Positions 46,711 to 57,400 of a stretch of DNA of 64,000 nucleotides are shown piece by piece (positions within the stretch are counted from its first letter, which is position 1; every line of letters starts with the position of its first letter). The DNA is from Azospirillum lipoferum 4B (lineage in GTDB: Bacteria; Pseudomonadota; Alphaproteobacteria; Azospirillales; Azospirillaceae). The position numbers were made by a program, and so were the translations under genes. The DNA lies in the NCBI RefSeq assembly GCF_000283655.1, contig NC_016624.1, forward strand, positions 186,001-250,000, read 5' to 3'. The notes beneath the pieces were generated by a model. The model worked only from the letters and a program-made list of their open reading frames with translations, searched no databases and was not told the origin of the DNA.

Positions 46711-49700
46711 ATGGAAAGCTGGTTCATCCTCGTCGCATCGATGGCCTATCTGCTGTCGCTGTTCGCCATCGCGTGGTACGGCGACCGCACCGGCGACCAG
46801 GGCACCGAACGGCGCACGCCCTGGCTCTATGCGCTGAGCTTCGGGGTCTACTGCACCTCCTGGACCTTCTACGGCGCGGTTGGGCGGGCGGCCACCGGGG
46901 GCTTCTATTTCCTGCCGATCTATATCGGGCCGATCCTGATGATCGGATTGGGCTGGCCGGTTCTGGCCCGCATCGTGCGGGTGGCGAAGTCGGAGAATGT
47001 CGTCTCCATCTCCGACTTCCTGTCGGCCCGCTACGGCAAGAGCCGCAGCCTCGCCGCCCTCGTCACCGTCGCCGCGGTGATCGGGCTGCTGCCCTACATC
47101 GCCCTGCAATTGAAGGCGATCAGCGTCAGCTTCGAGATTCTGGCCGGGGCGTCGCTGGGGACCGACCTCAACCAGATGCCGGGCGGCACCGCGTTGATGG
47201 CGGCCTTGCTGATGGCGGCCTTCGCCATCCTGTTCGGCGTGCGCAGCGTGTCGGCCAACGAACACCACCGCGGCCTGATGATGGCCATCGCCGCGGAGTC
47301 GGTGGTGAAGCTGGCGGCGGCGCTGGCGGTGGGCGGCGCCATCGCCTATTCGGTCTTCGGCGACCCGGCCACCTTCTTCGAAGCGGCGGCGAATCATCCC
47401 GGCTTCCTCGACCTGATCCGGCTGGACAGCATCGGCGCGGACTGGTGGGTGGCCTGCCTGCTGTCGGCATTGGCGATCCTGTGCCTGCCGCGCCAGTTCC
47501 ACGTCGCGGTGGTGGAGAACACCCATGGCGGCGACGTGCGGTCGTCGGCCAAGCTGTTCCCCGCCTATCTGGTCGCCATCAACCTGTTCGTGCTGCCGGT
47601 GGCGCTGGCCGGGCTGATGCTGTTCCCGGACGGCACGACCAATGCCGACACCTTCATGGTCTCCATCCCCTTGAGCCAGGGCTGGCCGTGGCTGGCGCTG
47701 GCCGCCTTCATCGGCGGCCTGTCGGCGGCCACCAGCATGATCCTGGTGGAGATGGTGGCGCTCAGCACCATGATCTGCAACGACGTCGCCGTGCCGCTGC
47801 TGATGGCGCTGCGCCCCGACGACCGGCGGCTGCGCGACGATCCGGCGGGGATTCTGCTGCTGATCCGCCGGTCGGCGGTGATCGTGCTGGTCCTGCTGTC
47901 CTACGGCTGCTACCGGCTGATCGGCCCGGCCTTTCCGCTGGCGACCATCGGCATGATGAGCTTCACCGCGGTGGCGCAGTTCGCCCCCGCCCTGCTCGGC
48001 GGCCTGATCTGGAGCCGCGCCAGCCGCGCCGGCGCCTTCGCCGGCATCTGCGCCGGCTTCCTCGGCTGGGCCTACACCATGCTGCTGCCGTCCTTCGCCG
48101 ACGCAGGCTGGCTGGCCTCCAGCGCCCTGCGCGAGGGGCCGTTCGGCCTGACCGGCCTCAGCCCGGTGGCGCTGGCCGGCATCGCCGGCATCGACCCGCT
48201 GACCAACGCCGCGCTGTGGAGCCTGGGGCCGAACATCCTGCTGTTCGTGCTGGTCTCGCTGCTGACCCGGCCGTCGACGCTGGAGCGCCAGCAGGCCGCG
48301 CGCTTCATCAGCCTGCGCCGCTCCGCCGACGGAGAAGCCACCGGGCCGCGCGGCGCCACGCTGGCCGACCTGCACGACCTCGCCGTCCGCTATGTCGGGC
48401 AGGCCCGCGCCGATGCCGCCTTCTGCCGCTTCACCGGGGTGGAGGACGGCGACCTGCCGACCGCACTGCTGACCCGCACCGACGGCGAGGCGATCCAGCT
48501 GACCGAGCGGCTGCTCGCCGGCGCCGTCGGCTCCGCCTCCGCCCGCGTGGTGGTGGCCGGGCTCTTGTCCGACCGCCGGCTGTCGCGCACCGACGCGCGG
48601 TCGATCATCGACGAGGCGTCGCGCGCCATCCTGAAGCAGCATGAGCTGCTGCGCGCCACCGTGGAGAATGTGCCGCAGGGCATCGCCGTGTTCGACGAGG
48701 ATTGGCGCGTCGCCACCTGGAACAACCAGTTCCTGGTCCTGCTGGACCTGCCCGACGGCTTCGTCCAGGTCGGCACCTCGCTGCAGGAGATCGTCGGGCT
48801 GATCGCGCGGCGCGGCGAATACGGCCGCAACGGCGAGATCGAAACCCTGCTGGAGCGCCGGTCCGACCCGCGCCGCCGCAACAAGCCGGACGTCTACGAG
48901 CGGGTGCGTCCCGACGGCACGGTGCTGGAGATCGCCACCAACCCGATGCCGGGGCCGAAGCCCGGCGGGGGCGGCTTCGTCGCCGTCTACACCGACGTCA
49001 CCGAACGCCACCGCGCCGCCGCCGCCCTGCGCGAAGCCAACGAAACGCTGGAGCGCCGCATCGCCGAGCGCACCCACGCCCTATCGGAAGCCAAGGCGGA
49101 GGCCGAGCGCGCCAACCGCGGCAAAACCCGCTTCCTCGCCGCCGCCAGCCACGACCTGCTGCAGCCGCTGCACGCCGCCCGCCTGTTCCTTTCCGCGCTG
49201 GCCGAACGCAACGGCGACAGCGCCATCCGCCAGATCGACACCTCCTTGCGGTCGGTGGAGCAGATCCTGGGCGACCTGCTGGACGTCTCCAAGATCGACA
49301 GCGGCGTGGTGAAGCCGAACCCGGTGCCGATGCGCATCGAGGATCTGCTGAAGCCGCTGGGCGAGGAGTTCACCGTGCTGGCGAGCCGCCACGGGCTGGC
49401 CCTGCGCGTGGTGGAGTGTTCGGCCATCGTGCACAGCGACCCGACGCTGCTGCGGCGCATCCTGCAGAACTACCTCGCCAACGCCGTGCGCTATACCCGG
49501 ACCGGCCGCATCCTGCTGGGCTGCCGCCGCCGCGGGAATTTCCTGTCCATCGAGGTGTGGGACACCGGCCCCGGCATCCCCGAGCACAAGGTGCCGGAAA
49601 TCTTCATGGAGTTCCGGCAGCTCGACAACGACGCCGACGACCGCGGCAAGGGGCTGGGACTCGGCCTCGCCATCGTCGAGCGTCTGGCAGGAATCCTCGG

Positions 49701-50208
49701 CCACACGGTGCAGGTGCGCTCCAAGGTCGGGCGCGGCAGCGCCTTTTCCGTCCTGGTTCCGCTGACCGACGAGCCGGTCGCCGCCCGCGCCGTGGTGGTC
49801 CGCCCGCGCGGCCGCGACCTGAGCGGCGTCCTGGTGCTCTGCCTGGAGAACGAGCCCGCCATCGCCCGCGCCACCGAGGATCTGTTGTCGAGCTGGTCCT
49901 GCCGCGTCGTCACGGCGGCGGCCCCCGACCTCGCCCTGGCGAAGCTGGGCGGGCGCACGCCCGACGTGATCCTGACCGACTACCACCTGGACCGCAGCCT
50001 GACGGGGGTGGAGGCCTTGGCGACCCTGCGCGCCGCGCTGGGCAGCGACCTCCCCGCCGCCGTGGTCACCGCCGACCGCGACGCCGCCGTGCGCGAGGAC
50101 ATCGAAGCGGCGGGCTGCCGCCTGCTCTACAAGCCGGTGCGTCCGGGAGCGCTACGGGCACTGCTGGGGCAGTTGCTGGCGGAAGGGCAGCGGCTGGCGG
50201 GCGACTGA
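46711..50208 (+). CDS. crbS: CrbS-like sodium:solute-symporter/histidine-kinase/receiver fusion
   Basis: A 1165-residue membrane kinase. Residues 1-520 form a 13-segment SLC5 transporter-like module (FGVYCTSWTFYGAVGRAATG near 44-63). A STAC-like linker follows (about 548-650, LADLHDLAVRYVGQARADAA), then PAS (about 655-765), a coiled coil, the dimerisation helix with H814 (ASHDLLQPLHAARLF), the ATPase and a C-terminal receiver (ILTDYHLD). The layout is that of CrbS/MxtR, which with CrbR/ErdR controls acetate use in gammaproteobacteria. The ATG at 46711 has only a weak ribosome site. A LuxR-type partner is encoded convergently just beyond the repeats. Confidence 0.88.
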   Translation: MESWFILVASMAYLLSLFAIAWYGDRTGDQGTERRTPWLYALSFGVYCTSWTFYGAVGRAATGGFYFLPIYIGPILMIGLGWPVLARIVRVAKSENVVSISDFLSARYGKSRSLAALVTVAAVIGLLPYIALQLKAISVSFEILAGASLGTDLNQMPGGTALMAALLMAAFAILFGVRSVSANEHHRGLMMAIAAESVVKLAAALAVGGAIAYSVFGDPATFFEAAANHPGFLDLIRLDSIGADWWVACLLSALAILCLPRQFHVAVVENTHGGDVRSSAKLFPAYLVAINLFVLPVALAGLMLFPDGTTNADTFMVSIPLSQGWPWLALAAFIGGLSAATSMILVEMVALSTMICNDVAVPLLMALRPDDRRLRDDPAGILLLIRRSAVIVLVLLSYGCYRLIGPAFPLATIGMMSFTAVAQFAPALLGGLIWSRASRAGAFAGICAGFLGWAYTMLLPSFADAGWLASSALREGPFGLTGLSPVALAGIAGIDPLTNAALWSLGPNILLFVLVSLLTRPSTLERQQAARFISLRRSADGEATGPRGATLADLHDLAVRYVGQARADAAFCRFTGVEDGDLPTALLTRTDGEAIQLTERLLAGAVGSASARVVVAGLLSDRRLSRTDARSIIDEASRAILKQHELLRATVENVPQGIAVFDEDWRVATWNNQFLVLLDLPDGFVQVGTSLQEIVGLIARRGEYGRNGEIETLLERRSDPRRRNKPDVYERVRPDGTVLEIATNPMPGPKPGGGGFVAVYTDVTERHRAAAALREANETLERRIAERTHALSEAKAEAERANRGKTRFLAAASHDLLQPLHAARLFLSALAERNGDSAIRQIDTSLRSVEQILGDLLDVSKIDSGVVKPNPVPMRIEDLLKPLGEEFTVLASRHGLALRVVECSAIVHSDPTLLRRILQNYLANAVRYTRTGRILLGCRRRGNFLSIEVWDTGPGIPEHKVPEIFMEFRQLDNDADDRGKGLGLGLAIVERLAGILGHTVQVRSKVGRGSAFSVLVPLTDEPVAARAVVVRPRGRDLSGVLVLCLENEPAIARATEDLLSSWSCRVVTAAAPDLALAKLGGRTPDVILTDYHLDRSLTGVEALATLRAALGSDLPAAVVTADRDAAVREDIEAAGCRLLYKPVRPGALRALLGQLLAEGQRLAGD

Positions 50209-50599
50209 CGCGCTGTGCCCCCTCCCTATCCCTCCCCCGCTCACGCGGACTATGGCATTCACACATCTCGCCTCTGCGAAATAGCAGCAACCACCGGTAG
50301 TGAAAATCCCTTCTCCCCTTGCGGGAGAAGGGTTGGGATGAGGGGTGCGACCGGCTGAAAGCCCGTGGCAATCAAGTTTCCGCCCCTCACCCCAACCCCT
50401 CTCCCGCGAGGGGAGAGGGGCTGTCCTCAATGCCAAGCTGCACGTCTTTTCGCAAATGCGAAATGTGTGCATCCCGTAGCTCACGCGGGAGAGGGGACTG
50501 CCGCCGCACGCCGACAAAGCTCCTGTCCCCTCTCCCGCGATCGGACCGGTCTTCGACCGGCCGAGGGCGGGGGAGGGATAGGGAGGGGGCAGGGGTTGC
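50209..50599. repeat. Nested intergenic repeat region between crbS and crbR
   Basis: No gene. The outer arms, 50217-50240 and 50567-50590, are perfect 24-base inverted repeats. Inside are a family A palindrome (50308-50420), a perfect 14-base inverted pair (50485-50498 with 50525-50538), a TTTCGCA-AA-TGCGAAA hairpin (50448-50463) and a CCGGTC-TTC-GACCGG hairpin near 50546-50560. The stretch 50247-50285 is also similar to the reverse complement of about 50435-50482, so most of the region is one large imperfect palindrome with an extra insert in the right half. Confidence 0.9.
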
Positions 50600-51250
50600 C
50601 TACTCCACCGGCGGCGGCGGCGCGGACGACAGTGCCAACTGGCTCGCCAGCACCGCGGCCTGCGTCCTCGTCAGCACGCCCAGTTTGCGTAGGATCGTCG
50701 TGACGTGGGCCTTCACCGTCGTCTCGGCGACGTTCATCTCATAGGCGATCTGTTTGTTCAGCTTGCCCTCGGCGATGCCGGCCAGGACGCGGAGCTGCTG
50801 GGGGGTCAGGGTGGCGGCGCGCTGGGCGGGATCGGGGGCGTCGGTCTCGGGACCGCCGTTGATCTCCGGCAGCCACAGCTCACCATCGAGAACGGCGTGG
50901 ATCGCCTCGACGATCTGGGTGTTGGGGGCGGATTTCGGCACGAAGCCGGAGGCGCCGTAATCGATGGCGCGCTGGATCGTCACCGGATCCTCGGACGCCG
51001 ACACCACGATCACCGGAATCGCCGGATGTTCGGAGCGCAGCATCATCAGGCCGATCAGGCCGCTCATGCCGGGCATGTGCAGGTCGAGCAGGATGATGTC
51101 CGGCGGCTCCCCGGTGTCCAGCACGGGCTTGATCTGGTCGAACCGCGATGCTTCGAGGATCACGGCGCCGGGGATCGCCTGCCCGATGGTCTGGGTCAAG
51201 GCGGTGCGCATCAGCGGATGGTCGTCGGCGATCAGGATGCGGTGCGACAT
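50600..51250 (-). CDS. crbR: CrbR-like LuxR/NarL response regulator
   Basis: A 216-residue regulator with receiver residues D9-D10, D56 (LLDLHMPG), S84 and K106, and a LuxR-type helix-turn-helix (about 148-205: LTPQQLRVLAGIAEGKLNKQ). The ending TTVKAHVTTILRKLGVLTRT is typical of the ErdR/CrbR/AgmR group. It is convergent with the CrbS-like kinase and the best candidate for its output; in known systems this pair activates acetyl-CoA synthetase. The ATG at 51250 starts MSHRILIADDHP; longer frames add non-conserved residues. Confidence 0.85.
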   Translation of the reverse strand: MSHRILIADDHPLMRTALTQTIGQAIPGAVILEASRFDQIKPVLDTGEPPDIILLDLHMPGMSGLIGLMMLRSEHPAIPVIVVSASEDPVTIQRAIDYGASGFVPKSAPNTQIVEAIHAVLDGELWLPEINGGPETDAPDPAQRAATLTPQQLRVLAGIAEGKLNKQIAYEMNVAETTVKAHVTTILRKLGVLTRTQAAVLASQLALSSAPPPPVE

Positions 51251-51377
51251 CGGCCTTCTTGGACTTTCCGGGTATGGACATTCCGGGTTTGAAACCGTCC
51301 CGGCAGTATCCGCTTGCAGCCGCCCGTTGACAACTGCGCCCAATGCCGCGCGTCGAAGTTTCCGATGGATTTTACCC

Positions 51378-52391
51378 TTATCCGTCCGCGGACGGGATGG
51401 CACCGGCGCTGGTGCGTTCGTGGATGGCCTGGCGGCGGAAGCGGTACAACTCCGCCGGACGGCCGCCGGTCTGGCTTTCATACTGCCCGGTCGGCTCGAC
51501 GAAGCCGCCGGAGATCATCAGGCGCCGGAAATTCTGCTTGTGCACCCGCTCGCCGGACAGCGCCTCCACCACCAGCTGCAGCTGGTGCAGGGTGAAGGTC
51601 GGCGGCAGCAGTTCGAAGACGATGGGGCGGTAGCGCAGCTTGCCGCGCAGCCGTTCCAGCGCGGTGGCCAGGATGCGCCGGCCGTCGCGCGCCATCGGCC
51701 GTCCCAGCGCCCGCGGCATCGGCCCGCCGACACCGACCGACGAATCGATCCGCGCGGCGAGGTCGCGGTCGCGGAAGGCCTCCACCACCAGCCCGGCTTC
51801 GTAGAGCAGTTCGAAGCGTTCCAGCACCCGTTCCATGTCCCAGTCCGCGCCGTCCAGGCCGAAGGCCATCTGGGCACGCTCGGCCCGGCGCAGGCGTGTC
51901 TCCTCGTCGGGCGCCGACGCGATCCAGCCGCCGAGCGCCGGGGCGATCACGCCGTCCAGCAGCGGCGGGCGGCGGTCGCGCCAGTCCTCCCACGGGAAAT
52001 GGTCGTAGAGGTCGCGCCATTCGGCCGAGGCGTCGCCGCCCAGCGGGCCGTCGCGGACCAGGGCGAGATAGCCGACCACGACCGACCGCGGGCCGCCGAA
52101 CAGCTCATGCGGATCGCGATGGCGGTCGCCGAAGGTATAGAGCTGCTCGACATAGCGCAGCGCGAGACCCGACAGCCCTTCCGCCACCGCGCGCACGCCC
52201 TCCTGCAGGGTGCGGAAACGGTCGGGCTCGAAGGGCGCGCCGGGCAGGGCGTCGCGATGCGGCAACGGCTCGTCGCCGCGCCGGTGGTCTTCCGGCACGG
52301 AGAAGCCGCTGCGCACCGTCACGACGCGCGGCGTCCCGCCGGCCACCGCCACGATGGCGACCGACAGGCCGAGTTGCAGGGGCTGGGTCAC
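51378..52391 (-). CDS. Nudix-fold winged-helix regulator of NAD metabolism (NrtR/NadQ type)
   Basis: A 337-residue protein with an N-terminal Nudix-like domain (about 1-160; QLYTFGDRHRDPHE and RSVVVGYLAL are typical of regulator-type Nudix domains) and a C-terminal winged helix (about 240-325; TLHQLQLVVEALSGERVHKQ then NFRRLMISGGFVEPTG). The usual Nudix catalytic box is not evident, as in regulators that only bind ADP-ribose or NAD derivatives. Between the two lies an insert of about 70 residues seen in alphaproteobacterial members. GTG start at 52391, just at the edge of a repeat region, so the start is uncertain. It precedes crbR and follows gltA on the minus strand. Confidence 0.8.
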   Translation of the reverse strand: MTQPLQLGLSVAIVAVAGGTPRVVTVRSGFSVPEDHRRGDEPLPHRDALPGAPFEPDRFRTLQEGVRAVAEGLSGLALRYVEQLYTFGDRHRDPHELFGGPRSVVVGYLALVRDGPLGGDASAEWRDLYDHFPWEDWRDRRPPLLDGVIAPALGGWIASAPDEETRLRRAERAQMAFGLDGADWDMERVLERFELLYEAGLVVEAFRDRDLAARIDSSVGVGGPMPRALGRPMARDGRRILATALERLRGKLRYRPIVFELLPPTFTLHQLQLVVEALSGERVHKQNFRRLMISGGFVEPTGQYESQTGGRPAELYRFRRQAIHERTSAGAIPSADG

Positions 52392-52405
52392 GGGACGCGC
52401 ACGAT

Positions 52406-52585
52406 TCCCCCTCTCCCCCCCGCTCTCGCGCAAACGAAGTTTGCGCTGACGCGGCAGGCGGACCATAGGTCCGCTGAAAGCGGGGAGAGGGTCGGGGTGA
52501 GGGGGAGGCGTATCAGATCGCTTGCAAAGGTCCCGCGGCGGTCCCCCCTCACCCTAACCCTCTCCCCGGGGGGGAGAGGGGATCC
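52406..52585. repeat. Intergenic palindromic repeat between gltA and the Nudix regulator gene
   Basis: Inverted repeats at about 52480-52506 and 52542-52568 (CGGGGAGAGGG...GGTGAGGGGGA against its near complement). Two short perfect hairpins sit to the left: GCGCAAAC-GAA-GTTTGCGC (52428-52446) and GCGGACC-ATA-GGTCCGC (52458-52474). The arms are related to family A. The 217-bp gap holds no gene. Confidence 0.85.
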
Positions 52586-52608
52586 AAGGCGGGGATAGGC
52601 TGCTGAAC

Positions 52609-53940
<1,332 letters not shown>

Positions 53941-54135
53941 GACCTTATCGCACTCCTTGCTGTCCGGCCGGGCACGGTCTCCGCAGCCGGACCTTGGTGG
54001 TTGGCCCGTTCTTCGCGCGCTCTGGCACCCTGTCGGCGCCGCGCCGTCTTCTCCCGGTCTTCGAAGGATCGGTCAGGATCGGAACCCGCACCCGCCCGCT
54101 GTCGTTGACTCTGCCGGAAGATAGCAGAGGACATC

Positions 54136-54399
54136 ATGACCGACACGCCCCAAACGCGCATCCCCTCCGAAGGAATGCCCCACCCTGACAAATCCCAATC
54201 GGACCAACCCGCAGCGGGCAAATCCGGTTCCGACACCCACGACGGCACCCCGGCGGGCGAACGCTCCCCGCGCGAGGACATGACCAAGACGCCCGGCGAC
54301 GGCACCCTGCAGGACGCCACCCCGGCCGGCATGTCGTCGAAGGAACTGCGCGAACGGGCCGAGGACACCGACGGCTCGACCCAGCCCGGCACCGGCTGA
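54136..54399 (+). CDS. Small hydrophilic, disordered-looking protein
   Basis: An 87-residue protein made almost entirely of polar, Pro and Gly residues (TDTPQTRIPSEGMPHPDKSQ at the start), without hydrophobic core, so probably intrinsically disordered. No family is recognised. AGAGGACATC before the ATG is a good ribosome site. It is divergent from gltA across 195 bases, and a short hairpin (ACGCCG/CGGCGT, 54399-54420) follows. It could also be a chance frame, but codon bias fits a gene. Confidence 0.55.
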   Translation: MTDTPQTRIPSEGMPHPDKSQSDQPAAGKSGSDTHDGTPAGERSPREDMTKTPGDGTLQDATPAGMSSKELRERAEDTDGSTQPGTG

Positions 54400-54433
54400 C
54401 GCCGTCCCGGCCGGCGGCGTTCCGGGGCAAGGC

Positions 54434-57400
54434 TCAGGCCGCCGGCTGCTCCACTCCGGTGCGCTCGCGCAAGGAACGCTCCAGACGGGCGGCTTCGCGC
54501 AGCAGCACCGGCAGGAGCTGGCCGGCCTGCACGGTGTCGCCGTTGCGGCAGATCACCTCCATCCGCCAGGCGAGATGCATGACCGCCATCCCGCCGAAAC
54601 TGCCGGCAAGGCTGGACAGGTCGTGCGCCTCCCCCGCCAGCGCCCGCATATCGAGGGTGCCGGCCGGGGCCGTCCGCTCCATCGCCGACAGCCGCTCCAG
54701 CCGGCGGGATACGTCGTCGAGGAAGCTGTCGACGATCAGCGCCAGATTGTCGGCACCCACAGTCTCGACCAGATCGGCCAGCACCGCCTCGTCCAGGACC
54801 TCGCCGCCATCGCCGCCATCGCCGTCGGCATCCCCACCATTGCCGCCGGCACCATCGGCATCCGCCGCCGCATGCGCGCCATCGGCCCCGGCCTCCGCCA
54901 TCCAGCGGTCCAGCGCCGCCAGCAGCCCGGCGCGGCTGATCGGCTTGGTCAGATAGTCGCTCATGCCCGCACGCAGACACAGCTCGCGCGTGCCCGGCAT
55001 GGCGTCGGCGGTGAGGGCGATGATCGGCAGGCCGGCGAACCGCCCGCCGCGTGCACGGATCGCCTGCGCGGCCTCCAGCCCGTCCATGCCCGGCATCTGC
55101 ACGTCCATCAGCACCAGATCGATGCCGCCGCGGCAGGCCGCCGCCATCGCCTGCTCCCCATCCTCCGCCACCTCGACGGTGTAGCCCAGCTTGCGCAGCA
55201 GGGTGGTGGCGAACAGCTGGTTGGTGCGGTTGTCCTCCGCCAGCAGGATGCGGCCGCTGCGCGCCGGCTCCTCGCTGCGGTCGGCAGGCTGCCCTTCGGC
55301 GGCCTGCCTGTCCGCCGAGGACGGCGGTACAGCCGCCTGGAACAGGCCGGTCAGGCAGCCGACAAGCGCACTCTGGCGCAATGGGCGGTTGAGGATGGCA
55401 TGGGCCAACCCCTGGACCGGTCCGCAGTCGGCCCGCGCCGCCGGTCCCAGCCCGGCGATCAGCACGCGTCTTGTACCGCCCAGCATCGGATTGCCGGCAA
55501 TGGCCGCCAGCAGGGCGTCGCCGCCCATGCCCGGCATGGTCTGGTCCACCAGCACCACGTCGAAGGGCCTGCCGCCGACCGCTGCGCGCGTCAGCGCCTC
55601 CAGCGCATCGGGGCCGTTGTCCACCGCCGTCGGCCGGGCACCCAGGCTGTCGAGCATCGCCGCCAGCACCCGGCGGTTCACCGCCAGATCGTCCACCACC
55701 AATGCGCGGCGCCCGGCCAACGGCTGTTCGGCCGGCGGCAGCGCCTCGTCGAGCATGGCCAGCGGCAGATCGACCACGAACCGGCTGCCGGCGCCCAGGC
55801 TGCTTTCCACCGCGATGCTGCCGCCCATCAGTTCCGACAGCTGGCGGCAGATCGCCAGCCCCAGCCCGGTTCCGCCGAACTTGCGGGTGATCGACCCGTC
55901 CACCTGCTGGAACTTGTTGAACAGGGAGGGCAGCGCCTCTGCCGGAATGCCGATGCCGGTGTCGGTCACCGTCATGCGCAGAACCAGATGCCCCTCGGTG
56001 GCGTCCAGCGCCTCCAGCTCCACGGCGACGGACCCCTGGTCGGTGAACTTCACCGCGTTGCCCACCAGATTGACCAGGATCTGCCGGATTCGCGTCGGGT
56101 CGCCCAGCAGGGTGCGGCGCAGGAACGGGTCGATGTAGAAGCCGATCTCGATCCCCTTCTCGTGGGCGCGGGGGGTCAGCAGTTCCACCACCCCCTCCAC
56201 CAGATCGGCGGGGTCGAAGGGTAGCGTTTCGATGGTGACGCGGCCGGCCTCCAGCTTCGAGATGTCGAGGATGTCGTTGATGATGGTCAGCAGCGCGTTG
56301 GAGGAGCTGCGGATGGCCTGGGCGAACTGGTGCTGCTCCGCCGTCAGGGGCGTGTCGAACAGCAGCTCCGTCATGCCCATGATGCCGTTCATCGGGGTGC
56401 GGATCTCGTGGCTCATCGCCGCCAGGAATTCCGACTTCGCCTGGGTCGCCGCCTCCGCCCGGGCACGCAGGGCGTCGGCCTCCTCGCGGGCGGCGTCCAG
56501 CCCTTCGGCCAGCGCGCACATGTCGGCCGCCTGACGCTGCAGCTCCGCCTCGAAGCGCTTGCGTTCGGTGATGTCGGTGCGGGTGCACACCAGCGCCCCG
56601 CTGCTGGTGCGGTTCTCCGCCACCAGGATCCAGCGGCCGTCGGGCAGCTCCCGCTCGAAAGGCGGGCCGGGATTGCGGTGCTGCGCCAGTTCCGCCTGGA
56701 TCCACGCCTCGTCGCTCGGGCCGTCCGGGTTGGCCGCGAATTCGCCGTTGGCGATCGCCGTGCGCAGGATCTCCTCGAAGGGGCGGCCGGGCGTCAGCAG
56801 CGGGGCGGTCAGCGGATGCGCGTCACGATAGCGCTGGTTGCACAGGATCAGCCGGTCGTCGGCGTCGAAATAGGCCAGCCCTTCCGGCACCGCCTCGATG
56901 GCGTCGTCCAGGGTCTGCTTGGCGAGACGGAGCTCCTCCTCCGTCATCTTGTCGCGCGTGATGTCGGTGTGGGCACCGACCATGCGCACCACCCGCCCCT
57001 CGGCATCGCGGATGTGGATGGCACGGCTCAGGATGTAGACGGTGTGGCCCTGCTTGTGGCGGAAGCGCTGCACGGCCTCGAATTTCGGGATCAGGCCGGC
57101 ATTGTAGGCCCGCACCGTCTCCAGGGCGGCGATCCGGTCCTCCTCGAAGATCAGGCCGGCCCACATGTCCAGGCTGTTCTCCAGCTCGTCGTCGCGGTAG
57201 CCGAGCTGTTCCTTCCAGGTCGGGGAGAACCAGATGGCGCCGGTGTCGAGAGCCCAATCCCAGATGCCGTCCCGCGTCGCCTGGACGGTGAGGTCCAGCA
57301 GTTCGCGGTTCGACCGCAGTTCCGCCTCTTCCCGCTTGGCGTCGGTGATGTCCTGGACCACGCCCAGCAGCCCGATCGGCCGGCCGGCGGTCCCCCATTC

